Shown: piece after piece, positions 32,213-38,243 of the stretch | Numbering within the stretch: position 1 is the first letter of the stretch | Layout: the number at the start of each line of letters is the position of its first letter | Source: Acidovorax sp. HMWF029 | GTDB lineage: Bacteria > Pseudomonadota > Gammaproteobacteria > Burkholderiales > Burkholderiaceae_C | Assembly (NCBI RefSeq): GCF_003060895.1 | Contig: NZ_QAIH01000052.1 | Span: 1-38,243 of the forward strand | DNA: 38,243 nucleotides | Direction of reading: 5' to 3' | The notes under the pieces: model-generated | Seen by the model: only the letters and a program-made list of their open reading frames with translations | Databases searched by the model: none | What the model was told of the DNA's origin: nothing | Made by a program: the position numbers and the translations under genes

Positions 32213-32926
32213 ATGTCCGAATCCTCCCCACTGCCGCAGGCATCGCCCGCAACCCCCATCATTGCCGTGGAGCATGTCTTCAAGTCGGTGACCGATTCCA
32301 CCGGAACCCTCGACATTCTGCGGGATATCGATTTCCGCCTGGCTGCCAGGGAAACCGCCGCCATTGTGGGGGCCTCGGGCTCGGGCAAAAGCACGCTGCT
32401 GTCCATCATTGCGGGGCTTGATACCCCCACACGCGGCACGGTGCGGCTGGACGGCCATGACCTGTTTGCGCTGGACGAAGATGCCCGCGCCGCCCTGCGT
32501 GCGCAGAAGGTGGGGTTTGTGTTCCAGAGCTTCCAGCTCATGGGCAACCTCACGGCGCTGGAGAACGTGATGCTGCCGCTGGAGTTGTCCAACCGCCCCG
32601 AGGTCCGCAAAAACGCGCGCAAGGCCGCCACCGAGATGCTGGCCCGCGTGGGCCTGGGCCAGCGCCTGTCGCACTACCCCAAGGTGCTGTCTGGCGGAGA
32701 GCAGCAGCGCGTGGCCCTGGCGCGGGCCTTTGTGGTGCAGCCTGCCGTGCTGCTGGCCGACGAGCCCACGGGCAGCCTGGACTTTGCGACGGGCGAGACC
32801 ATCATGCGGCTCATGTTCGAGCTCAACCGCGAGCAGGGCACCACGCTGGTCCTCGTCACGCACGACAGGGCCATCGCTGCGCAGTGCGAGCACCGCATCA
32901 CCATCGACGCGGGGCGGGTCGTCTGA
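32213..32926 (+). CDS. YbbA-like ABC transporter ATP-binding protein
   Basis: A 237-residue ATPase of the LolD/MacB type. Walker A is GASGSGKST, the signature motif is LSGGEQQRVALARA, Walker B is VLLADEPTGSLD, and the switch histidine is in LVTHD. The 15-base spacing to the divergent esterase start matches the tesA-ybbA pair of enterobacteria, but the FtsX-like permease (YbbP) expected next is absent; rlmB follows instead. The ATPase must pair with a permease encoded elsewhere. ATG 32213 has no clear Shine-Dalgarno, since the only such sequence here belongs to the opposite strand. Confidence 0.9.
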   Translation: MSESSPLPQASPATPIIAVEHVFKSVTDSTGTLDILRDIDFRLAARETAAIVGASGSGKSTLLSIIAGLDTPTRGTVRLDGHDLFALDEDARAALRAQKVGFVFQSFQLMGNLTALENVMLPLELSNRPEVRKNARKAATEMLARVGLGQRLSHYPKVLSGGEQQRVALARAFVVQPAVLLADEPTGSLDFATGETIMRLMFELNREQGTTLVLVTHDRAIAAQCEHRITIDAGRVV

Positions 32927-32981
32927 GTTGAAGTTTTTGGGGTTTTTTGGGCTGCTTCCGCGCGACTGTATTGCTTTTATA

Positions 32982-32998
32982 GCTATTAAATAAATAGC
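32982..32998. repeat. AT-rich hairpin element upstream of rlmB
   Basis: GCTATT-AAATA-AATAGC is a perfect 6-base inverted repeat in a T-rich stretch between the ABC ATPase and rlmB genes. It matches the hairpin of the element within gluQ (GCTATT-GAATT-AATAGC) in both arms. The rest of that element is not evident here. TTGCTT at 32971-32976 and TAGCAT at 32995-33000 could serve as an rlmB promoter that overlaps it. Confidence 0.6.
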
Positions 32999-33038
32999 AT
33001 AGTGTGGGGCCGCCCCGTGGCCAGCGGATAATCCCCGC

Positions 33039-33785
33039 ATGTCCAGCCCCAAAGTTCTCTTCGGCTTTCACGCCGTGGGCGTGCGTCTGAAGACCGCGCC
33101 ACAGTCCATCATCGAGATTTATTACGAAGCCACGCGCCGCGATGCGCGCATGCGCCAGTTTCTCGACCGTGCCCGCGAGGCCGGTGCCCGCCTCATCGAA
33201 GCCGACAGCGTGCGCATTGCCAAGTTGGCAGGCAGCCACGGCCACCAGGGCGTGGCCGCGCGGGTCGAGCCCGTGGCCCAGGTTACCTCGCTCGATGAGC
33301 TGCTGGAAAACCTCGAAGCCGCTGGCATCGAGCAGCCCCTGCTGCTGGTGCTGGATGGCGTGACCGACCCGCACAACCTGGGCGCCTGCCTGCGTGTAGC
33401 TGATGGCGCGGGAGCGCATGCCGTCATCGCCCCCAAAGACCACGCAGTGGGCATCAATGCCACTGTGGCCAAGGTGGCCAGCGGTGCGGCCGAGACCATG
33501 CCGTACTTCATGGTCACCAACCTGTCGCGCACGCTGAACGAGCTCAAGGAGCGCAATATCTGGTGCATCGGCACCAGCGACGACGCCCCCAAGACCATCT
33601 ACCAGGTCGATCTGAAAGGCCCCGTGGCCCTGGTGCTGGGCGCCGAGGGCGACGGCATGCGCCAGCTCACGCGCAAGACCTGTGACGAGTTGGTCAGCAT
33701 CCCCATGAAGGGCGCGGTGGAAAGCCTGAACGTGTCGGTGGCCAGCGGCGTGTGCCTGTACGAGGCCCTGCGCCAGAGATCTTGA
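33039..33785 (+). CDS. rlmB: 23S rRNA (guanosine-2251-2'-O)-methyltransferase
   Basis: A 248-residue SPOUT-class methyltransferase. An N-terminal substrate-binding domain ([13 protein letters not shown] through [11 protein letters not shown]) precedes the catalytic trefoil-knot domain with [31 protein letters not shown] and [19 protein letters not shown], the three SpoU motifs in order. It methylates the ribosomal P-loop nucleotide G2251. The TGA stop coincides with the beginning of a GC-rich dispersed element, and the sirtuin gene follows 99 bases later on the same strand. Confidence 0.95.
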   Translation: MSSPKVLFGFHAVGVRLKTAPQSIIEIYYEATRRDARMRQFLDRAREAGARLIEADSVRIAKLAGSHGHQGVAARVEPVAQVTSLDELLENLEAAGIEQPLLLVLDGVTDPHNLGACLRVADGAGAHAVIAPKDHAVGINATVAKVASGAAETMPYFMVTNLSRTLNELKERNIWCIGTSDDAPKTIYQVDLKGPVALVLGAEGDGMRQLTRKTCDELVSIPMKGAVESLNVSVASGVCLYEALRQRS

Positions 33786-33869
33786 CCCCCCTGAGTCGCT
33801 TCGCGCCTTCCCCCCGAGGGGACGCCCCCAGCGCGGCGGGGCGGCCCTTGCGCGGGGGCACTGGTCTGG
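33784..33869 (+). repeat. GC-rich dispersed element, copy 2
   Basis: It starts at the rlmB stop codon (GACCCCCCTGAGTCGC), then has CCCCCCGAGGGG, ACGCC, CCCAGCGCGGC, GGGGCGGCCCTTG and GCGGGGGCACTGG. The block order and most bases match the minus-strand copy at 3943-4030. Both copies are in the same orientation relative to the gene they follow. The element ends about 15 bases before the sirtuin start. Confidence 0.75.
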
Positions 33870-33884
33870 GCACGCGCCAGTTTC

Positions 33885-34673
33885 GTGCGCTGCAGGTTGA
33901 ATGACGCGCAGCAAGAAGAAGTTGAGGCCCAGTTCTTGGACGCACAGATTCTGCAAACTGTCCGCGCCTGGGTCCAGCAGGCGCGACACATCGCCGTGCT
34001 CACCGGCGCAGGCGTGAGCGCCGAATCGGGCGTGCCCACCTTCCGCGGCGCGCAGACCGGCTACTGGGCGCAGTTCCGCCCCGAAGATATGGCCACGGAA
34101 GAAGGCTTCCGCGCCCACCCCCAGCGCGTGTGGGACTGGTACCAGTACCGGCGCGACCTGCTCGCCGATGTGGAGCCCAATGCCGGGCACCATGCGCTGG
34201 CCCGTTTTGCGCAGCAGCATCCGGGCAGGCTCACCCTCATCACCCAGAATGTGGATGGCCTGCACCAGCGTGCGGGCAGCACGGGCGTTTTGTGCCTGCA
34301 CGGAGACATCGCTAGCAACCGCTGGCTCGACACCCCCCGCCCGTGCTGCCACCTCGACCATGCCGTGGCCGGGCACCCGCCCCATTGCGACCGCTGCGGC
34401 AACCTGGTGCGACCCGGCGTGGTGTGGTTTGGCGAGGCCTTGCCCTGGGCCACGCTCGAAGCGGCGCAGAACGCGGCTGCGCAGTGCGAGCTGATGCTGG
34501 TGGTGGGCACGGCCGGTGCGGTGTACCCCGCAGCTGGCCTGGCGCACCAGGCCCGGGCGGCGGGCGCGCAGGTGGTGGTGTTGAACCCTGCACCCAGCGA
34601 ACTGGATGGCGTTGCACATGCGCTGCTGCGCGGAACGGCCGCCACGGTGTTGCCGCAACTGCTGAACTGCTGA
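33885..34673 (+). CDS. Class III sirtuin, NAD-dependent lysine deacylase
   Basis: A 262-residue Sir2 protein. The NAD site is GAGVSAESGVPTFR (about residues 41-54), TQNVDGLHQRAG (120-131) holds the ribose contacts, and the catalytic His is in LHGD (His139). A zinc site is formed by Cys154/155, Cys168 and Cys171. Tyr86 and Arg89 in YQYR match the class III pair that recognises succinyl- and malonyl-lysine in SIRT5 and CobB. Desuccinylation is therefore expected besides deacetylation. The start is unsure: GTG 33885 gives the listed length, and TTG codons at 33897 and further in are possible. No neighbouring acyltransferase or acetyl-CoA synthetase is present. Confidence 0.9.
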   Translation: MRCRLNDAQQEEVEAQFLDAQILQTVRAWVQQARHIAVLTGAGVSAESGVPTFRGAQTGYWAQFRPEDMATEEGFRAHPQRVWDWYQYRRDLLADVEPNAGHHALARFAQQHPGRLTLITQNVDGLHQRAGSTGVLCLHGDIASNRWLDTPRPCCHLDHAVAGHPPHCDRCGNLVRPGVVWFGEALPWATLEAAQNAAAQCELMLVVGTAGAVYPAAGLAHQARAAGAQVVVLNPAPSELDGVAHALLRGTAATVLPQLLNC

Positions 34674-34712
34674 CACCAGGGCGCAAGCCCCGGGCGGCCA
34701 TGGTGCCTTGCA

Positions 34713-34741
34713 TTGACTAGGTGAAAACCCCCGGGTTTTAT
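34713..34741 (+). promoter_or_regulatory. Promoter overlapped by a palindrome, upstream of the Tat binding-protein gene
   Basis: TTGACT (34713-34718), a 17-base spacer and TTTTAT (34736-34741) form a good promoter about 94 bases before the ATG at 34835. The spacer and -10 contain the palindromic stretch AAAACC-CCCG-GGTTTT (34724-34739 region). It may be an operator, or the hairpin may terminate sirtuin transcription. Confidence 0.5.
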
Positions 34742-34834
34742 CCCTCGCGGCGGCTTTTGTCACGCAGCGGACAGGGCGTGCGCGCTGTGGCCGGTAGCCT
34801 GCGCCACCTTTACCCTTTCAGCCTCTGCATCACC

Positions 34835-36001
34835 ATGAGCCGTCGTCAATTTCTGCTGCGCGCCACCCAGGCTGTCGCGGCCACCGGTCTGCCCATTTGG
34901 GCCTCGCACTCCCTGGCCGCTGAAGAGGCGCTGACCGCCCGCTCCATCACCCTGGGTTGCTCCATCGCACTCACCGGCCCTCTGGGCCAGGCCGGCATCG
35001 AGCAGCTGGCAGGCATGAAGGCCGCGTTTGCCGAGGTGAACGCCGCAGGCGGCGTGCACGGCCGCGAGATCCGCGTGGATGCCAAGGACGACGGCTACGT
35101 GGCCGCGCGCACCCTCAAGAACGTGACCGAAATGGTCGAAGCGCAGTCGATGTTTGCGCTGATCTCGCCCCTGGGAACGGCCAACACCGCCTCCATCCTG
35201 CCGCTCGTCGAGTCCAAGGGCATTCCCACCGTAGGGCCCGTCACGGGCGCCACATCGCTGCGCGTGCCCGGCAACAAGCATGTGTTCTTCCTGCGCCCCA
35301 CCTACCGCGAGGAAACCCAGCGCCTGGTCAAGCAGATCGTGGACATGGGCCTCAAGCGCATTGCCGTGGTGTACCTGGACAACCCCTTCGGCAAGGAAGT
35401 GCTCAAGGACATGTCTGCGGCGCTCGATGAAATCAAGGTCGAACGCGGTGGTGAGTTTGCTCTGGCCGTGGATGGCAAGAACGGCGCCGAACTGGCCGAC
35501 AAGGTGGCCGCCGAGCGTCCCGGCGCGGTGCTGCTGGCCACCACGGGCACGGCCAACACGGCTTTTGTGCATGCCTTCCGCGCCAAGGCGCAGGGCGTGC
35601 CGCTGGCGGGCCTGTCGGTCACGGTGATTTCGTCCGAGTTGCCCAAACTGGCCGCGTCCACACGCGGCCTGGCACTGGTGCAGGTGTTCCCGGACGCCAA
35701 TTCGCAAAAATCGGTGGTGGTGCGCAGGTTTCAGAGCACCATGAAAGCCACCGGCGGCGATCCCGCCTTCCTGAACAGCGGCAGCGCACTCGAAGGCTGG
35801 CTCAACGCCCAGATCATGATCGAGGGCCTGAAAAACGCAGGCAAGGAACCCACACGCGAGCGCCTGCGCGCAGGCCTGGCCAGCATTCGCTCGTTGTCTT
35901 TTGGCGACTTCAACGTCGGCTTTGGCAACAAGGCCCCTTACATCGGCTCTGACGCGATCTACCTGGCGGTGTATGCCGAGAACGGGCGCCGGATCAGCTG
36001 A
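34835..36001 (+). CDS. Tat-exported branched-chain-type ABC substrate-binding protein
   Basis: A 388-residue type I periplasmic binding protein. The N-terminus MSRRQFLLRATQAVAATGLP has the twin-arginine SRRxFL pattern, with cleavage likely after HSLAA at about residue 29. The mature part has ITLGCSIALTGPLGQAGIEQ and VDAKDDGYVAARTLKNV, usual for Peripla_BP_6. Members with this form are often annotated as possibly linked to signalling; no permease genes lie near, so it is an orphan. The ligand is unknown. The frame is open upstream to 34721, but the Tat motif fixes the start. Cofactor-free binding proteins using Tat suggest folding before export. Confidence 0.9.
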   Translation: MSRRQFLLRATQAVAATGLPIWASHSLAAEEALTARSITLGCSIALTGPLGQAGIEQLAGMKAAFAEVNAAGGVHGREIRVDAKDDGYVAARTLKNVTEMVEAQSMFALISPLGTANTASILPLVESKGIPTVGPVTGATSLRVPGNKHVFFLRPTYREETQRLVKQIVDMGLKRIAVVYLDNPFGKEVLKDMSAALDEIKVERGGEFALAVDGKNGAELADKVAAERPGAVLLATTGTANTAFVHAFRAKAQGVPLAGLSVTVISSELPKLAASTRGLALVQVFPDANSQKSVVVRRFQSTMKATGGDPAFLNSGSALEGWLNAQIMIEGLKNAGKEPTRERLRAGLASIRSLSFGDFNVGFGNKAPYIGSDAIYLAVYAENGRRIS

Positions 36002-36033
36002 ACAGGCTTGGTGGTGACGCGGTGCTGGCGGCT

Positions 36034-37014
36034 TCAGGCCAGGGGGCGGGCGGGCTCCAGCGCCCCGCTGAGCCGGTCGTGCAGTTCCACCACAGGCAGC
36101 ACCGCCATGTGCTGGGCGCCGCTGCCCACCGTTGCAAGCCAGTGACAGGCGGCGTATTGCGCGGCGCGTTGCTCGTAGTGGTGCACCCATTCTTGGCGCT
36201 GGGGTAGCCGCTCTGGCTGCACGGGCCAGACGCCGGGCCGTGGGCGCATGTGCTGGTTGATGCCCATGCGCCAGGGCTTTCCCGTCAGACGAGCCCTGAA
36301 ACAGCGCTGGTTGGTGCACATCCGCACATACAGAGGGTCTGCACCCACGGCAGAGAAAAAAGCCTGTGCTTCGGCGCTCAGCGGGTCCACCGGCCCCTGG
36401 GTGGCCAGCAGGCGCAGCCCGGCAGGCGTGCGGTACACCCGCACGGCCCAATGGGGGTGCTGCTGGACAAAGGCCTGCAGCCCGGCCATGGCCTGTGCCT
36501 GCGGGCCGCCCTGCAGTGCGTGGCCCAGGCGCTGCAGCAGCTTGGCCAGCGGCGATGTGAACAGCAACAGGGCCAGGATGCCCACCGCAAAACCCCAGCC
36601 GCCCAGCACCCAGCGCGCTGGCAGCAGCACGGCCACCACCAGCAGGGCCGCCGCCACGGTGTGCAGCTTCCAGCTTGCACCGGTGGCAAAGTCCACATCC
36701 GCAAAGAGCACGTCGGGCGTGTTCAGGCAGCGGGCGCCATAGGTGTTGCGTGTGATCACGGTGTCGCCATGGCGCTCCAGCACTTCCTCGCGGATGGGGA
36801 CACCTTCTGCTCCGTTGTAGGCCACCTTGCGCTCGCGGCGGGGTGTTGCGTGGTCTTGCAGTGCCTGTGCGAGCGCGGCATCCACCCGGGCGTCGGCCAT
36901 GGCCTGCGCTTCGGCCTCGCTGGTGTCTGACCAGCCCCAGCGCTGGACGGTGACCTTCTTGCGGCCCAGGCCGTGCTGGCGGCGCGCTTCTGCCCAATGG
37001 TTTGCAACGATCAT
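36034..37014 (-). CDS. Unrecognised membrane-anchored protein with a DxD-like motif
   Basis: A 326-residue protein of unknown function. Residues 1-115 are soluble and include YNGAEGVPIREEVLERHGD and NTPDVLFADVDF. Two hydrophobic segments (about 118-135 and 138-156) form a membrane hairpin. The remaining 170 residues are soluble, with RVYRTPAGLRLLAT, FSAVGADPLYVRMC, CFRARLTGKPWRMG and a WVHHYEQRAAQYAACHW segment. The acidic DVD after hydrophobic residues and the later TPAGLRL faintly recall archaeo-eukaryotic primase motifs, but I do not assign that fold. GGAGGG precedes ATG 37014 by nine bases. It lies 63 bases after the chromate transporter genes on the same strand. Confidence 0.75.
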   Translation of the reverse strand: MIVANHWAEARRQHGLGRKKVTVQRWGWSDTSEAEAQAMADARVDAALAQALQDHATPRRERKVAYNGAEGVPIREEVLERHGDTVITRNTYGARCLNTPDVLFADVDFATGASWKLHTVAAALLVVAVLLPARWVLGGWGFAVGILALLLFTSPLAKLLQRLGHALQGGPQAQAMAGLQAFVQQHPHWAVRVYRTPAGLRLLATQGPVDPLSAEAQAFFSAVGADPLYVRMCTNQRCFRARLTGKPWRMGINQHMRPRPGVWPVQPERLPQRQEWVHHYEQRAAQYAACHWLATVGSGAQHMAVLPVVELHDRLSGALEPARPLA

Positions 37015-37076
37015 GTGTGGTTCCCTCCGGGCCGCAATCTACACCGGCTGCGGTGTGGTGGCACGGCGCCGCTGCA

Positions 37077-37673
37077 TCACACCCAGCCGATTGCCCCCAT
37101 CACCGCCCCGGCGCCCAGCATCCACAGCAGATGCAGCTTGGTGCGCCACACCAGCAGCACGGTGGCGGCGCTCAGTGCCCACAGGGGCCAGTCGGAGGTC
37201 GTGCTGCCGTGGGCCCGCGCCAGCACCCAGGAGGTGGCGAGCAGCAGGCCAATCACCACGGGCGCCATGCCTTGCTTGAAGGCGCGCACGCCCCGGCGCT
37301 CACGGTTGCGGTGGCCCCAACGGGTTGCCAGCCAGGTGAGCATGCTGCTGGGCAGCATCACGCCCAGCATGCATACCGCCATGCCCAGTGCGCCCAGCAG
37401 CCAGCCGGCCACACCGGGGCCACCCGCGTTCATGCCCACGTTCCAGCCCAGCAGGGCAATGAACAGCACATTCGGGCCGGGGGCGGCCTGGGCAATGGCG
37501 ATGGAGGCGTTGAACTGTGGGTCGGTCAGCCAGGCCTGGCGTTCGACGAGAAAGCGGTGCATGTCGGGCGCGGTGGCGATGGCGCCACCCACGGCCAGGA
37601 GCGACAGCGACAGGTAGTACAGGAACAGGTTGAGCCAGTCCATGGGACTGAGCAGGGAGGCTGTGCTGGTCAT
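37077..37673 (-). CDS. Chromate transporter, short subunit (second half)
   Basis: A 198-residue membrane protein of the short-chain CHR family. Features are LNLFLYYLSLSLLAVGGAIATAPDMHRFLV, the AIAQAAPGPNVLFIALLG motif that corresponds to the PGP signature, and five to six helices. Short CHR proteins work as pairs in opposite membrane orientation and export chromate by driving it out of the cytoplasm. The ATG at 37673 overlaps the stop of the partner gene (ATGA at 37670-37673). The longer open frame to 38078 lies inside the partner gene and is not used. Confidence 0.88.
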   Translation of the reverse strand: MTSTASLLSPMDWLNLFLYYLSLSLLAVGGAIATAPDMHRFLVERQAWLTDPQFNASIAIAQAAPGPNVLFIALLGWNVGMNAGGPGVAGWLLGALGMAVCMLGVMLPSSMLTWLATRWGHRNRERRGVRAFKQGMAPVVIGLLLATSWVLARAHGSTTSDWPLWALSAATVLLVWRTKLHLLWMLGAGAVMGAIGWV

Positions 37674-38243
37674 GACGCGAGCTTCCTCCAGGTCAGCAGG
37701 CAGGCCGCGCCACCGATCACCGGCAGGGTCCACCAGAGCGGCCAGCGCAGCACCACCATGGCCATGATGGTGAGCGCCGTGAAGACAACACACAGCGGGC
37801 GGCCCAGCGGGTGGTTCTTGATGGAGGTAAACAGCTTGATGCCCACGCCCGCAATCAGGCCCGCAGCCACGGCACCCATGCCGCGCAGCGCACCGGCCAC
37901 AGCCGGGTGGCTGGCGAACTCGGCATAGATCACCGCCAGTGCCAACACCAGGATCAGCGGAAAGGTCAGCATGCCCGCCAGCGCCGCCAGCGCACCGCGC
38001 AGGCCAAAGTAGCGGTCGCCGATCATGATGCTGAGGTTGACCACATTGGGGCCCGGCATGATCTGCGCCACAGCCCATTCCTCGACGAACTCCTCGTTGG
38101 TCATCCAGCGCTTTTTCTCCACCAGCTCGCGCTGCACCACGGCCAGCACGCCGCCAAAGCCTTGCAGGGCCAGCCAGGTGAAGGACCAGAAGAGGTCGGC
38201 CAGGTTGCGCGGCTGGGGCCGGGGAGGGGGCGCGGCGTCGCAG
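37670..38243 (-). CDS. Chromate transporter, short subunit (first half), 5' end outside the window
   Basis: At least 190 residues of a CHR-domain membrane protein. Reading continues without a stop to the right edge: NLADLFWSFTWLALQGFGGV precedes VVQRELVEKKRWMTNEEF and AQIMPGPNVVNLSIMIG, the conserved N-terminal CHR motifs. The internal start at 38149 would delete the GFGG motif, so the real start must be beyond 38243 or among the Pro-rich codons at the edge. Together with the overlapping downstream gene it forms a two-subunit chromate exporter. No chrB-like regulator is visible within the window. Confidence 0.88.
   Translation of the reverse strand, partial: CDAAPPPRPQPRNLADLFWSFTWLALQGFGGVLAVVQRELVEKKRWMTNEEFVEEWAVAQIMPGPNVVNLSIMIGDRYFGLRGALAALAGMLTFPLILVLALAVIYAEFASHPAVAGALRGMGAVAAGLIAGVGIKLFTSIKNHPLGRPLCVVFTALTIMAMVVLRWPLWWTLPVIGGAACLLTWRKLAS

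Noticed and set aside
34760-36997. A 745-codon minus-strand open frame through the Tat binding-protein gene
   Set aside because: It is antisense to a gene with a clear Tat signal and periplasmic-binding fold, and out of frame with the membrane-protein gene it also covers.
1-38243. CRISPR array, insertion sequence, prophage or integron
   Set aside because: No regularly spaced direct repeats, transposase, integrase or phage structural genes are seen on either strand.

Overview
The window looks like chromosome from a GC-rich betaproteobacterium of the Comamonadaceae, most likely Acidovorax-like. This is an inference from GC-ending codon usage, housekeeping gene types, and two kinds of short dispersed repeat that I associate with that family. 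No rRNA, tRNA, phage, IS element or CRISPR array is visible. Genes are tightly packed; the longest stretch without a gene is 6181-6479 (299 bases).

Layout. (1) 153-6180, minus strand: a hydroxyproline catabolic operon, read right to left. It holds a DapA-like deaminase, a periplasmic branched-chain-type binding protein, 4-hydroxyproline 2-epimerase, and a three-subunit D-hydroxyproline dehydrogenase joined by ATGA overlaps. A similar AT-rich palindrome sits at both ends of the cluster (about 69-78 and 6221-6230). (2) 6480-9110: alaS, divergent, with a structured leader. (3) 9203-13301: a large CACHE/GAF/HD-GYP protein facing a GGDEF protein. (4) 13350-16221, minus: FAD oxidoreductase, gluQ and trmB, joined by 4-base overlaps. 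(5) 16319-20582: a LysR regulator divergent from a pirin / DoxX / WrbA-like / OsmC / pirin redox operon. (6) 20605-23973: a GGDEF-EAL protein divergent from a family-3 periplasmic binding protein. (7) 24032-26531, minus: GGDEF cyclase, then a FlhG/FleN-like ATPase, then trhO. (8) 26634-31506: SulP transporter, BON lipoprotein, cystathionine beta-lyase-type enzyme, DUF2189-like membrane protein and a small TTG-start protein. (9) 31523-34673: a TesA-like esterase divergent from a YbbA-like ABC ATPase, then rlmB and a class III sirtuin. (10) 34835-38243: a Tat-exported binding protein, an unrecognised membrane protein, and a split chromate transporter cut by the right edge.

The most unusual signal is repeat structure. 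A short AT-rich hairpin element (GCTATT...AATAGC core) lies in frame inside gluQ, forms the last codons and stop of trhO, and occurs before rlmB. A second, GC-rich element of about 87 bases occurs twice, each time starting exactly at a stop codon inside a same-strand gene series. Four c-di-GMP turnover or sensing proteins in 17 kb are also notable, one with a long insertion in its HD-GYP domain.
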